Of a stretch of 64,000 nucleotides of DNA, positions 46,103-59,684 are shown one piece after another; the stretch's first letter is position 1; each line of letters opens with the position of its first letter. This stretch comes from Podocnemis expansa. Its lineage: Eukaryota > Chordata > Testudines > Podocnemididae. The stretch covers positions 1,266,265 to 1,330,264 of the forward strand of contig ML682118.1 in assembly GCA_007922195.1 (NCBI GenBank). Reading direction: 5' to 3'. Under the pieces are notes generated by a model. That model did no database searches and was not told where the DNA came from. It saw nothing but the letters and a program-made list of their open reading frames with translations. The position numbers were made by a program, and so were the translations under genes.

Positions 46103-48569
46103 CTCTGTGTCCTGATGTGTAGCTGGCATCTGTTGGTTGTTGTATGTCTGCTTCTGGTCCATCACAAAGACAGGACCCAGGAATTATTGCCAGATGCTTT
46201 GTTTCAGTTCTCTATGTACCTAACAAACTCTTTATATCTAATAAGTAATGCATTTTAATTACTTTTGTTTGAGAGGGCCCTCAAGTTTCTTTGAAAAATC
46301 ATTGTATATAACACTAAATATTAAAGTAAGGTTTACATCGACAAAGCTAAAACAAAGTGAGTACTTTGTGTGTAGGACCATGACTATTTTTTTTCCAGTA
46401 CCAAAGTCAGCTGTTCTTCCTCTCTTCTCCCCTGTTCCCTCCCAAAAATTACAGCTCACCTTTATTGCTAATTTTAACTAAAAGTAACTTCAAACTGATG
46501 ATTTACTTCAACAAAGCCTTCGTTCTGCAATGTGTCATCAACCAATTATTTTTAGTAAAGATCTAAAAGCTGCACGTTTTAAAAAGCAAACTGTCATTTA
46601 AACACATTGTTAATGTAAATGTAAACTGTTTATTTGCGTGAGCAATCATATTTTGTTATTAAAAATCAATATGCATCTCTGTTCTGTTATTCAGTTTCTT
46701 AACTAGCAGGTAACACCCCTTATAGCTCTCAAACCAATTGTTTATTGAAAAAAAATTTTTTTTAAATGGTTCTTATCTTTTTGGTTGTCAAACCCTGCTA
46801 TGTGGCAAACATGGGTGTTTTTCTCCAAAGTGTATCAGGTCAGTGTGGTATTCTCCTTTACAATGTGAATTGATGTATTACTGTGTCACACAAAACCCTC
46901 AGTCCTGAAGCCCATCTTCCATTTGCCTTTCCATGTGAACCACCTATTCCGTAGTTAGCTTACTCAGGTCTCTCCAAGGAAGCAAACTTATACCTTAGTG
47001 TGGGAGGGCTTTTGGCCAGTCACGCATGGGATTCTGCAATGGAATGACCTACAGTTGCTATCCCCAGCCCCAGACGCAAGCCTAGGAACTGACTTTTTCG
47101 AGAGTTCAGTGCTGCCCACTGAACTCTGCAAACTCATTAGCTAATCAGTGTATCAAATACATTGATTTGCAACAACTCTGTTACTCTAACCTAGGCCTCC
47201 CATGCACCTAAACCACACTTTTTTTATTTTAGATAAAGAAAACATCTTTTACATACAGAAAGATTAAGTGATTATAACCTAGAATAATGTCAGATTTAGT
47301 CATGAAGAAAATGAGATAAATTGCATTCTAAATTCAGCTGAATACTTCAGCAGCCTTAAAATGTCTGACAGTGTTTACCTCAGACTAGCTGGTAGGCCCC
47401 CAACCAGCATTCCCCTATCTGAGCAGTTTGTCTTAATGTTGCCTTGTTGATCAATTGCAAGCTAGAGCTGAAGAAACCAAATTGCCTATCATTTTAAAGA
47501 GATTCCCTGGAGGCTTCCTGGGGTCATATGACTAGCACATGTCCAGCACAGCTTTCTCCACTTGAGTTAGGTGAGCTGGTTCCAGCAACAGAAGTAAAAG
47601 AGTTGTTTGCATAGCCTTCCACTGAAAATTCCTGCAACCAAAGGAGGGGGACTGCTTTTTTTCCAATCCAGACTTTGGATTTGGTGAACAGAGACTATAA
47701 CCAAGATTCAAGTGAATATCATCTAAACTCTGGAGACTCCTAAATTGCATCTTATGGTGTTTGTGGTGACTAGTCTATTTAACTTCATTTTGTTTTTCTT
47801 GTTGATGTGTTCTGAAGGAGAAAGCTGTGAAGTGGTGAATGTGGTTTTATAAAATAGCAACATATTGTTTCTTTCTTCATAAGATTTACCAACTTAGTAG
47901 CTAAAGTTAACTGTGTTTGTTCTTAATAATATTTAACTGTGGAGAGGGTAACTTTGAACAACCTTTGTGAGTCTCTTAGATTGAATTCTGGATGTCCAGT
48001 TGCTTCTCCAGAGCCTTTTTTTAAGCCCTTGGAGAAAGGCTATTAAATGAATTCTTGCCCACCTGTTGGTTACACCTGTTCTAGGGTAAAATGGCACTAG
48101 CAAGGTTGTAGAAAGCTGACAAAGTGAGCATGAGCTAAAAGCACTAATTAAGCTATGTAGACCCTGGCCTGAGTTGGCAAATTGGAACTGTGTTCTCCCA
48201 GTTGGGGTAGATTAATAAGTGTGTGGGAGAGAAAGCTGGAAAAAGGGTGCTGCTAAGTTAGAAAGTAGGTAGCACCTTGTCTCTCTGGGTTTTGTCTGAG
48301 GGCCTATGGGGGCCTGAGTGGGGGAGAGGGTACTGTGGTTTGTAAATAAACCAGCATAGGTGTGTACACTAGGTGACACTTCAGGGTTTTGTTGTTTAGT
48401 GCAAGGGGAGACCCCTGAGAGGACCCACAAGGCTGGAGAGCAGGAGTGACTGCCTGCAGAGGCACATATATGGACATATTATGTAGCAGAGGTCCATAGC
48501 CAGGATTTTTAATTACAAGAAGCGTACTATCAGAACAAGAATGCTGAATATGTCATGAACATTCCAAAA
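46103..48569. other. Intergenic, possible LTR at 48.1-48.5 kb
   Basis: Mostly unrecognised. 48.08-48.47 kb holds a GTTTGTAAATAAACCAGC poly(A)-signal context and TG/CA-rich flanks like an LTR 3' half, but no termini or duplication were found. Confidence 0.35.
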
Positions 48570-48574
48570 ACACT

Positions 48575-49705
48575 TTTCATAGAATCACAGAAACTGGAAA
48601 GAGACCCTGACAGATCATGGAGTTGAATGCAGAGAAATCATAACCAAACCAAGTACCCCTACAAAACCATCCCTGACAAATGTTTGCCTAACCTGCTCTT
48701 AAAAACTTCCAATACAGCAGATTCTAGTATGCGTTGAGGCAACTTATTCCAGTGTTCAATTACACTGACAGCTAGGAATTTTTTTCCTAATATCTAGGTT
48801 GAAACTCCTTTGCTGTAATATAAGCCTATTGCTTCTTGTCCTATCATCTGTAATCAACAAGAATCATTTTTCTCCTACTTCCTCATAACAGCCTTTTAGG
48901 TACTTGAAAACTGTTATCATATCCCCTCAGTCTTCTTTTTTTCCAGACTAAACAAACCTAGCTTTTTCAGTCTTCCCTCATAGGTCAAATGTTCCACACC
49001 TGTAACCATTTAAGTTGCCCTTCTCTGGACTTTCTCTAGTTTCTCCACATTCTTTCTGAAAAGAGGAACCCAAAAGTGAACACAGTACTCACATTAAGGC
49101 CTAATCAGTGCAGAGTGGAAGAATAACTTCTCCCATCTTACTGACAATACTCCAGTTTATATACCTCAGAATGGCATTTGCTTTTTTTTTTTTTTTGCAA
49201 CAGCATTACACTGTTAACTCATATTTATGATCCACTATTATACTCAGATCTCTTTCTGCAGTACTCCTTCCTATGTAGTCATTGCCCATTTTGTTTGTGT
49301 GCAATGGATTGTTCAACCAGAAGAGGAGCACTTGGCACTTACCTTTATTAAATTTCATTCTATTTTTCTCTGGCCATTTCACCAGTTTGTCCAAATCATT
49401 TTGAATTGTGATCCTATCCTTCAAAGCACTTTCAACCCCTCCCAACTTGGTATCATCTGTAAACTTTATACATTTGCTCTCTATGCCATCATCTAAGTCA
49501 GATAAAAATATAGAACAAAACCAGACCCAGAACAAATGCCTGTGGCACCTTGCTTGTTAGGTCCTTCCAGCCTGAATGTGAACCATTGATAACTACCTTC
49601 TGGGAGCAGTTATCCAAGCAGTTTTTCACCCATCTCATAGTAGTTCCATCTAGTTTGTACCTCCACAGTGTATTAATAAGAATGGGATGTTGCATTAAAC
49701 AATAC
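48575..49705 (-). mobile_element. Old CR1 3' part
   Basis: Reads on the minus strand as CR1 reverse transcriptase: LFYIFI and SDLDDGIESKCIKFTDDTKLGG (catalytic box TDD) around 49535-49440, then FNKGKCQVL, and on to the 3' end near 48575 (gatctgtcagggtctctttc, gattctatg). This is a subfamily different from the plus-strand copies, with many stops. Confidence 0.8.
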
Positions 49706-50985
49706 ACAGTTATACTGAATGTGAACTTGAATGATGCACAATCACACTAATAGGGTGTACACATAGCTCATTATGTCACAGGAACCTAAAATTAAGTGCT
49801 GCAATGCTGAGCCAAAGCTTCATTTTTGGATCTAGCTCTGCATGGCTTACACTTGGGTCACATTTTCCAGTTTTTTATTAAAATCATAAGGGTAGAAATC
49901 TTCTTCCTCCCATCTCTACAGTCAGTGAAAGGTGGTGATTTTGATATAATAAAATGAAGCATTAACAATAACGCTTGTGTCCAAAACCAGCTCTGAATTA
50001 GCACATTATCAGGAAGTTTGTAAAAGTCTGTATAGACCAAATCCATATGGGGTGGGGAGGGACATAAAATGATCTTCTCCTTCTAACCTTTTTCACTTGT
50101 TATAAACTTGAAAGCAACAGCAAAGTGTATAGGTAGATCCTGAGTTTCTGAGGGGAAAGAGGGTCTAATCAATTTAGAAATCAACAGAGTTTTCCAAAAT
50201 CTTTCACCTAGGAAATTTTCAAATATTCAGCTTATCAGGTGAGATGAATCAGACACATCAAACCTCCTCTAAACATAATCTGTTAAAGACTAAGGATATC
50301 AAGAGATGCAAACTATGAAGGAAGTGGGTTGTTTTGACTAGCTCTGTTGGTAGAATTGGAAAGGTAGATCGTTTAGTCAAAGTCAAACTGCATCTTAAAT
50401 ATATTTTCTGTGTTTAGAAATCTATTGTGCATCACTAGAAGTGGGAGCTAAGTAATCATCCTGTACCACAAGTGTGGTTTACAAGAGTGAGGAATCATTG
50501 AACCGATATACACAAAGTAAGCTTATTTCACCATGGTTTTTGTTTGGTTTTTTACTTACACTCTAAACCCCAACATAAACACAAGGACATTGTTGCCCTG
50601 ATTCTCCTTCTATACCAGTTTAACACTGCTGTAAATCCTTTTATGTCAGTGAAGTGATTTCTGATTTATCTCAGGGTAAATGATGGGAGAAATTTTCCCA
50701 TTTATGTAAATAGCGTTACTCAGTGAGGTACGTAAATAGACAATCACCATTTTCTTCAGCTGAGATACTTCTGATTTGCACTCAGATGCATGAGACTCAT
50801 TCAGTTTGATGGAGAAAATTTTATAAGTGACCACTGAAAGGGTGATTTTATAATGATTATGCCTACCTGTATAACTTACCTATGAAGGGTCATCCTGCTA
50901 CATAATAGTAAATGATTTGATTAGTAAAAGTTATCTGTGATAAAAACAAGTTGATGTTTATAAAGGAAGTTTTCCCTAAGAATGT
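49706..50985. other. AT-rich intergenic, nothing recognised
   Basis: No gene or bounded repeat. 50.59-50.66 kb faintly resembles the unit of the 59.7-kb array. Confidence 0.4.
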
Positions 50986-51004
50986 TTGTGTCTGCCGTTA
51001 AAAT

Positions 51005-52115
51005 GTTGTATGGGATCTCCCCAGCAATAGATGGTTTAGTTAGTAAAGTTGCGCCTTAAGTGTACCTTGGACTGTGAATAAAGGTCACACTAAAGTAGCT
51101 ACTAAAGGACTCTGGCAGGCAGCCAAGCAAAAGAATCTGCATAGAGACAGCACTTGGCCTGGCCTGAGCTGAATTAGAACATACTCGAACCTTCCATCAG
51201 GCCCCGGGACTGAAAGGGTGCAAAAGAGGGGTCAGGCCACGAGCCCCTCCAATTGGTCAGGGACCCTAATTTAACGGAGTTTCCAGCCAAGGCTGTTTTT
51301 TTGTTTGTTTTGTTTTGTTTTTCCCCCCGGACCTGATCACACGGTGCCAGGAGATTTGCCTTGGACCTATCTGGCTACTTGAAGCCTCCCTGTGGGACTG
51401 GAACTGGAGTCTGTTCAAGCCTCAGATCCTCCGGGATCAGAGACTTGAATACCAGCCCTCCGGTGGTAGGCTGAAGAGGACCTGCAGCGTGGAAGTCCCC
51501 GAAGAGAGCAGCGGCCAGAACTTATTGAGGAAGCTGCCCTGCTTGTGGGACTCTGTTAGAGGGGCACGAGACTTTCAATCAAAGGACCCTGAGGCGCAGG
51601 AGCCTTGAAATAGACAGGCCGAGTTGGGAACAAGGAACCAAGGACAACGAGGGACCGACTACAAGGGTGTCGGATCAGCAGCATCCTAAGCCGAAGAAAA
51701 GACCGTAAATAGGGGCGAGTGAGGTACCCAAGGGTACTAACTTGGGAAGGTTTTTCAGCCAGAGTGGCTGCGTGGCTAATTTGTTACGGGGGTTAAAGGG
51801 ATCCCTGGGATCTGGGGGGGGGGAGGGTGTCAAGAGAACCGGAGTTTGTCTTGTAAAGAGTTGTTAATTCTTACCTGCTATAATTACCAGTTGTACTTAA
51901 CTGTGATATTTCCAAGTTGGGACCCCTCTACCCTATCCCTTCCATTCCCCATCAATAAACAGTTGTAGTGGTTACACTGAGTGTCGGCCTCTGGCGTGGT
52001 GACCCTTTTAAACAGGAAAGGGGCGACAGGGTGACAAGATACCTGTTTGGGGGCACAGACCCCTGAGACCCAATACCTGTCGAGGTGAACTACCTGGACG
52101 AGGAATTTTCAGTAA
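51005..52115 (+). mobile_element. LTR-like sequence
   Basis: About 1.1 kb with a CATCAATAAACAGTTG poly(A)-signal context at about 51950, followed by a GT-rich stretch (gagtgtcggcctctggcgtg) and a further 130 bp, the style of an LTR R-U5 end. It lacks recognisable terminal repeats or a flanking duplication. An interior T/G-rich simple repeat lies at 51295-51322. Assignment is tentative. Confidence 0.35.
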
Positions 52116-52199
52116 CAAATTCAATAGATCTACTATTAATTTACAGTTTGGTGAATGAAAACAGACAAAATTGTACCAGTTGTGTGTGAAACTTGTTGA

Positions 52200-52608
52200 A
52201 GAGCTAATTGAAGAGAAGAATGAGGCATGGTTTGATACCAACCTTAAACTACCTGAAAGAGGGTTCCAGGGATGATGAAGTTAGGCTGCTCTTTATGGTA
52301 GCAAATGACAGAACTAAGAGCAATGATCTCAAGTTGCAATGGGGGAGGTGTAGGTTGGTTATTAGGAACCAAAAAAAACCCATAAAACCAAAAAAAAAAA
52401 AAAAAAAAAGCCCACACACTTTAGGACAGTGGTGAAGCACTGGAATGGGTTACCTAGGGAGGTAGTAGAATCTCCACCCTTCGAGATTTTAAAGGTGCAG
52501 CATGGCAAACCCCTGACTGGATGATCTAATTGGGGCTGATCCTGCTGTGTACAGGGGGTTCCACTGGAGGTCTTGTCCAACCCTCAACTTCTATTATTCT
52601 ATGAAACA
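52200..52608 (+). mobile_element. CR1 3' end with internal poly(A)
   Basis: The last CR1 coding stretch (GLIPTLNYLKEGSRDDEVRL, SNDLKLQWGRCRLVIRN) and the tail ending TTCTATTATTCTATGA. A run of about 20 A at 52388-52409 interrupts it. Confidence 0.75.
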
Positions 52609-52915
52609 CATGTGGTCATTCAGGGTGTGTCTACATAGCAACTAGACCTCCATTGCTGGTTTTGTTCCTGTGTGGATTTCCTGGCTTGGGATATATCTTA
52701 GTCAGACATAAACAACACCCTCACCCTGGCACCAACTACAGCTGCCAATGCAGCAACAAAGAACACAATCCTGAGGGAAAAGGTGGACAAGAAAGGGGCA
52801 GCTTTATCTGGGCAGGTGGCTCAAAAAGGGGCATATGGCAACAAGCTCTGAAAGAAGGAGAAAAATTGAGATGCAGGTTAGTGGATGAAGTAGAGGTGTG
52901 ATAATTATATAATTT

Positions 52916-52967
52916 TGTGTGTGTGTGTGTGTGTGTGTCCTGTCTGTCTGTCTGTCTATCTATCCAG
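52916..52967. repeat. (GT)n(CTGT)n(CTAT)n microsatellite
   Basis: Compound simple repeat directly at the 5' boundary of the LINE fragment that follows. Confidence 0.95.
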
Positions 52968-54712
52968 GGTCTCTTGTCTCATCCATGGATCTGTGAATGT
53001 CTGGCACCATACAAAGTCAACAGGACACTAAGGACCTTCCTCAAGAACTCAGTGGGACTGTGGAAGACAACACAAGTGGCCATCAAGTGCGGCACATACC
53101 AAGGTGATGAGCTGTCCCCGCTGCTGTTCTGCATTGGCTTGAACCCCCTCAGTCAGACAATCACAAGGACGGGATACGGATACAAGTTCAAGAGTGGAAC
53201 TGCCATTAGCCACCTCCTCTACATGGATGACATCAAGCTGTATGCTAAGCATGAACGAGACATCGACTTGCTAATCCACCTGACACGGATCTACAGAGAG
53301 GATATTGGGATGTCATTCGGACTGGAGAAGTGTGGCCGGATGGTAGTAAAGAGAGGGAAGGTAGTCAAGACTGATGGGGTGGAACTACCAGCAGGCCACG
53401 TAGCAGACATACAGACCAGCTACAAGTACCTTGGCGTCCCACAGTCACATGGGAACCACGATGAGGAGGCAAGGAAGACAGCAACATCCAAGTACCACCA
53501 AAGGATAAGACAGGTCCTGAAGAGCCAGCTCAATGGGAAGAACAAGATCCACACCATCAACAGATACCCTGCCGGTATAGTGAGCTGGCCAAAGGAGGAC
53601 AAGGAGGCTGCTGATGTGAAGACCCGGAAGCTCCTCACAATGTACGGAGGTTTCCAACCCAAATCCAACACCCAGAGGCTGTACACCAGCCGGAAAGAAG
53701 GCGGGCGGGGTTTGGTGAGTGTCAAAGCCACTGTCCTGGATGAAACCCAGAGCATCCAGGAGTACATCAGTAAAATGGCACCCAAAGATGAGCTGCTGAG
53801 AGAATGCCTGAGGCAGAAGCAGACATGGGAAGAAGATCAAGCAGAAGAAGTGCCATGGCAAGACAAGACCCTGCATGGGATGTACCATCGACAGATAGCT
53901 GAGGTGGCTGACATTGGGAAATCCTACCAGTGGCTGGAAAGGGCTGGACTAAAAGACAGCACTGAGGCACTGATCATAGCAGCACAAGAACAGGCACTGA
54001 GCACCAGATCCATTGAAGCAGGGGTCTACCACACTAGACAGGACCCAAGGTGCAGACTGTGCAGAGAGGCCTCAGAGACAGTCCAACACATAGTGGCAGG
54101 ATGTAAGATGCAGGCAGGAACAGCATACACTGAACGGCACAACCAAGTAGCTGGCATTGTGTACAGGAACATCTGCACAGTGTATGGGCTAGACCCTCCC
54201 AAGACCAGATGGGAGATCCCACAGAAGGTCGTGGAGCATAACAGGGCTAAGATTCTGTGGGACTTCCAGATCCAGACAGACAGGCAGGTGCTGTCCAATC
54301 AACCAGACGTCGTGGTAATAGACAAGGACCAGAAGACAGCGGTGGTGATAGATGTAGCAGTGCCAAGTGACAGCAACATCAGGAAGAAGGAGTATGAGAA
54401 GCTGGAGAAGTACCAGGGCCTGAAAGAGGAACTAGAGAGGATGTGGAAAGTGAAGGCCAAAGTGGTCCCAGTGGTGGTAGGAGCACTCGGGGCTGTGACT
54501 CCTAAGCTGGGAGAGTGGCTCCAACAGATCCCAGGAACAACATCAGAGCTCTCTGTCCAGAAGAGTGCAGTGCTAGGAACAGCTAAGATACTGCGCAGAA
54601 CCCTCAAACTCCCAGGCCTCTGGCAGAGGACCCGAGGTTGAGGAAGACACATACGACCCGTAGGGGTGAGAGGGGAATAAAATATATTTAACTGTCTCAA
54701 TAATAAACTACT
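52968..54712 (+). mobile_element. LINE of the restriction-like-endonuclease (R2/R4/NeSL) group, 3' part
   Basis: An unbroken frame to 54641 covers the C-terminal half of a LINE polyprotein. In the frame counted from 52917, residues 59-71 are GTYQGDELSPLLF (polymerase motif), 102-105 are the catalytic YMDD, 379-396 form a C-X2-C-X8-H-X4-C knuckle, and P463-D464 with D479 and nearby K residues form the PD-(D/E)XK-like nuclease typical of R2, R4 and NeSL LINEs. The first 20 or so codons are microsatellite read-through. The N-terminal half and 5' UTR are absent. About 70 bp of AT-rich 3' UTR follows with several AATAAA-like hexamers. Intact for about 1.67 kb while CR1 neighbours are broken, so it is young or constrained. 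The exact clade is not settled. Confidence 0.85.
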
Positions 54713-54747
54713 GTTTTGTGACAGGTGGAGTGGTGCCTGGAATACTG

Positions 54748-55703
54748 ATGGCAAACCAAACCAGAGTGCACAAATTTATCCTCTTAGGCTTCCATGGGAG
54801 TCAGTATTTGCAGACTTTCCTCTTTGTGCTGTTTTCCATGATGTATTCTCTGACAGTCATGGGAAACCTGTTTATCATCATCCTAGTGAGTACATGCTGT
54901 CACCTGCAAACTCCCATGTATTTCTCTGCAACCTCTCCTTCCTAGAGATATGGTATACCAGTGCATGCATTCTCAAAACACTGACAGTCTCCCTGGGGAC
55001 AAGCAGAAATATCTCCTTTACTGGTTACATCACTCAAATGTTCCTCATATTATCATTTGGCTGCACAAAATGTTTTCTCTTTTATCTATCATGGCTTATA
55101 ACCATTATCTGGCTATTTGCTGCCCTTCACACTACAGGTCCATTATGAGCAGCTCTTTGTGTGCTAGTCTGGCCCTCTCTTGCTGGATTCATGGTTTCCT
55201 AGCTATTTCTGTGCCAGCATATCTCATAAACAGTTTGTTCTTCTGTGGTCCCAATGTCACCAATCATTTCAGTTCTGACCTAGATTCTTGGACAGTTCTG
55301 CACAGACACACATCTCCTTCAGCTAGTGGCTTTCATTACATCCTTCATTGTTCTCCTGGGCACATGTGTAGTAATCCTGATCTCTTACATTTGTATCATG
55401 TTCACCATATTGAAAATTCCATCGGCACAGGGACAGCAAAAGGCCTTTTCAACTTGCTCTGCTCATCTTGCTGTTGGGATTATCGGGTATGGCTCCACCA
55501 GCTTCCTTTATGTCAAGCTTTCTGTACACAACACTGTAGATCTAAACAAAATTGTCAACACCTTGAACACAATTGTAAAACCATTGTTAAACCCTTTCAG
55601 TTACACTCCAAGAAATAAAGAGGTGATGAAAGCGTTGGAAAAGGCACTCACTGGATGTAAAAGGGATAGATGTCTTCATTCAGAAAAAATAGAATATCAC
55701 TAA
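54748..55703 (+). pseudogene. Olfactory receptor pseudogene, OR6/OR11-like
   Basis: An almost complete receptor broken by at least three frameshifts. The first frame (from 54748, MANQTRVHKFILLGF) covers helix 1 and shifts near 54915 inside the PMYF motif. The second gives NLSFLEIWYTSACILKTL and helix 3 and shifts near 55090. The third gives MAYNHYLAIC (normally MAYDRYLAIC) through helix 4 and shifts near 55320. The last frame gives helices 5-7 with KAFSTCSAHL and NPFSYTPRNKEV to a stop at 55703. Helix 2 and 3 motifs resemble OR6 or OR11 rather than OR14. A CAG acceptor-like site sits at 54720-54722. The LINE ending near 54710 abuts the receptor's upstream side. Confidence 0.9.
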
Positions 55704-57600
55704 AGCTGTTAAAAATATGCAATTTGTATTGTTTTTAAGAAAAAAATCTCAACAGCATATTTTTTTGAATTTTGGTATGCTGTGTTCATTTCTTTTTTTC
55801 TTTCAACACTTTGGATATCATCAGCATTTGAAAACTTTGGCTAAAGATAAACATAGAATAAGAAAAAAATAAACACAAAACAAGAACAGTAAACCAGTGT
55901 ATAGTATTCCTTCTGTTGCATTTAAAGGTAAAAAGGGATGTTTGAGAAAAGCATAAATGAAGGAGGAGGACATTGGAAGAAAATCCTATAAAACCATTTT
56001 TTCAAATGTTTTAAAATATTTTGCAGAAAGAAATACAGACCAAAGAAAACAAAACAAAAATCATTCATTCATAGACTCAAAAATACTAGATTTTTGACCT
56101 GTTTCACAAGTGCTTTTTATTTTTCCAAAAATAAAAAAAGGAGAACGTAAAAGATAATATGATGTCTTATGCCTTCTGATTATATCTCGATTTCAGCATG
56201 GTCTCACCTACAAAAGTTGGTCAAAAACCAGAATTCCCATCTAAGAGGAAATTGTAATTTTCAAATATTGTATTTTGTTTTGTGAAATGAAGTATTTAAT
56301 TTTGATCTTTTTGAATTTTTAATATTGCCTCAATGTTTATATTATAGGTACAACATATTTTATTACTTTTCTATGGATATTTTTTCTGAAATCAACAGTT
56401 TTAGGAAAATATTGTGAATTCACTAAATTAGAATTATCAGATGGAAAAATATTCTAAGAACCAGCTCTATCTTTAACTGTAATGAATACCTACTTACCCA
56501 GAACAGAATATCTATCTATCTATCTATCTATCTATGTAATGCTAATGGCTCCTATCTCCATAGGAACTGGATTTCAGTGGACAGACTGCAGAGTGCGTGT
56601 ATTTTACAGTCATGGGCACTAAAGTTAATTTAACTAAATAGCATGATTATTGAAAACCAGAAAAAATATATATTTGCTTTGACTCTGAGTGCTGCTAATT
56701 TCACAGGCAAAGCAGGTGGGAATTGGAACTGATAAAAGGCTTGCTGTGTGACTGTAACCTTTTGCTAAAGGCAGTAGTGACAAGGGGATAGAATGTCCTA
56801 AAAGCAGTCTCAGTGTCTGGCAATTAACACTTTGTCATAATGTGTAAAGCGCTTGGATTTAAGGATGTGTCTGTTTCTACATATCTGACCACAGACCTGC
56901 AATGACAGTACCCCAGTGTGAAGCAACCCTGATCACTGTAGTTTGAAACATGTTAATTTCATTGACTATTGCATAGGATTTAAAAAAAAAAATCAGTTGA
57001 AAAATCCTGCTTCATTATGTGCTCATTAAAATAATATCCATTAGCAGCACAGCTACTAGAAAGAAAACTCTCCAATTAGCCAGGCAGCATCTGTAGCTCC
57101 GTAGGGATGAACAGGAGGACACACAGTTTGTTATAACTTCTCACGTCTTAATGAACACAGTGGGGAATGCTACACTCCACTGAGACCTGGCCATTGCCTA
57201 GAGAGCTAACAAAACTACCAAGGAATCAAGATCCAGCAGAAGAATCATAATAGCTTGTCATTTTAATGAGTCCCAGCAAGAACTATTAGATAGAAATGTT
57301 GCTGGGAAATGCAGGTCTCCGAGGCAGTCCCCTTGGGGCTGATTAGAAAGGAAAGTCAGTGGCCTTGATACAAGTTAGAGAAAGGAAGGTAGGGTTTGTT
57401 TCTATGGCAAGTAGATCGCTGATGTGTAAAGGGAAAGGGGTCAAGCCAGTTCTGCCAGCTTCTGTGAAAGGTGATCCCTTCATTCATAAATTCCACTGGA
57501 GTCCCCCAAAGACAGGGAAAGCATCAGGGTGTACAGATTGCAGTTGAATTGATATTAAGCAAATCAGAGATTCCCAATGGATTAGCCAAGGCAGCAGGCC
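55704..57600. other. AT-rich intergenic, nothing recognised
   Basis: Contains a TATC microsatellite at about 56508-56535. No gene or bounded repeat otherwise. Confidence 0.45.
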
Positions 57601-59640
57601 AAGCCATAGTGAGTGAAAGGTAAATCCAGTTTTCTAGGCCTTGGTGTCAGAGATCAGCCAGTACGCTTGTCCTGCCACTGTCCTCTGCCCTGATCCACAG
57701 CCCCCTTCCTGCAATGCTGTTCCATCTCTGGGATCACATGCACACAGGGCTGCTAGTGCCCCTCTATCTTGACTCTCAGTCCCCAACTAGCTCTTTCCTG
57801 GTGTCCCCTCACTGATGTACCTGTCCTAATCTATACAGCTCCCACTATTGATATCCTGTAAACACTTACCAGCTCTACCACAATCATGAGTTACAGCCCC
57901 CTTTGTGCTGGCTGCCGTGCCTCACCTCAAACTCATGACTCTGGCTATTCTGCTGGATCCTAACCCTCTGATGGCTATTTTCAGCCCTGTCCCACTCAAC
58001 CCCAATCCCACACAGAATTTTCTGGGTGCAGCACAGCGGGGACCTGGCCCCACACTTGTAGGCCAGTCCCAGGTGCATCTGCAAAGAGCCCTGACTGTGC
58101 AGTAGTCTGCAGGCCTGGCCAAAGAAGGCTCATCTGCATTATGTTCCAGCTCCTAGACCTGGGAATCTGAGAACCTGGCCAGCAGGCTGAGATTCCCCAG
58201 AGCTTGGACTGAGGCACTAGAATTATTGCACTGGACATTGCTCTTCAGGCTCAATGTTGACACTGCTGCTCTTAGTACTGTAGCATGATCCCAAGTCTGC
58301 GGATGTAGCCTCTGAGGCTTACTACTGCAGGAGCCAGCTAGCAACAAACCACAAAACATGCACATACAAGTGCACAAAGACACACAAACTTAGATTAGGT
58401 CCCATACAGTCCAGCACGGGGCATCAGGATTAAAAAAAATAAAACAGACAATAATATACATACACAAACATTTGTCCCATAAGGGCAGCAGGCACACTGT
58501 CACTAAGGAGGGCTCATTCTTTTCTGCAGAGGTCTGCTGCGAACCACACAGACTCCCACTGATCATGTCTCATTCTGTCCAGTGGGGGGCAGCAGTCACA
58601 CACACAAACACTGAACAGCTCTCAATGTTTCCAGGTGGGGCCAGAAGGAGTCACACCCACACAGTCCTTTGGTATCTGTGGACATCCCATGGTAAAGCTA
58701 AGTGTGGCATTTTGAAAGAAGAGAACAAAATTAGATGCCCCAACTTCACTGACATTCAAGAGACTTCAGGTGCCTCATTCCCTTTGGCTGCATTGGACAT
58801 CCAAGCTACGATATTATTTTTAACTTTAGTCTCCCAGATTTTGAAAATTATGGCCACAAATCAATTTGTCAGTGAATTAGTCCCAATGAAAACTTTCCTA
58901 AATTTGTTATTTTGGGAAAGGGGGGTTACAAAACTAATTTTGTCAGGGTAGCCCCAGCTAAAAGAATATTTTGAACACCTGTTTATTACAATTTCTGGGC
59001 CCTGGCTGACACTTAAAAATCCCACACCCGTAACCAACACAGCTATATTGATGAAACTCTCACTGTAGTCCATCTGTTGGCATAGGTGCTGTGGTGTAAA
59101 CTTTGGACCAGATTTGGAAAGATACTTAGGCACCTAGTGGAATTTTCAAATGTACGGGGACACCGAACAGCCCTAAAATGAACAAATCTGAGGTGCTCAG
59201 GTGCTTTGGAAATTCTGACTAAGTCTCTCAGTACACGTAAGATCTTCCCCCACACGGATAGAATGAGTGGTTCAGGACAAAGACTCTCCCCCAGAGCTTC
59301 TAGCAGGGAGGTGAAGTTGCTCTCATGTTCCAGGCACTGGACAGACTTTCAGAAATCTCAGCTCAGTATGTGGCTTTGCCTCAGACACCCTGCCTGAGAA
59401 AAAGCCAATCACATAGGCAAGTGATTTAAAAGTAAAAGGAACATGAACTCTGGGTCAGGGGCATAGCTGGCGGTGGCCTTACGGGGCTGGAGCCCCAACT
59501 TCCAGCACCAGAGCCCCAGGTCTGTCGTGGCCGTGTCCGCTGTGGTGAGACTCTCATGTGGTTCAAGCCCCAAGTGCCATCTCCTGAGCCCTGGGTGTTT
59601 TCCCAGGTCAGTGGTGCTCCTGCTCAGGGTCCAAATCCCC
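57601..59640. other. Intergenic, nothing recognised
   Basis: Mixed composition. Short ttaggcacctagt-like motif near 59128. No gene found. Confidence 0.35.
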
Positions 59641-59684
59641 TTTGCAGTATCAAAAAATCTCAACCAAATTCCAGGGGGCCAGAT

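Noticed and set aside
52622..52650. GTGTGTCTACATAG as a transposon terminus
   Set aside because: A single terminus-like string with no partner.
52917..54641. 574-codon frame as a host protein-coding gene
   Set aside because: Its polymerase box, CCHC knuckle and PD...D nuclease are LINE features and its start lies in a microsatellite. Annotated as mobile element; possible constraint kept as a finding.
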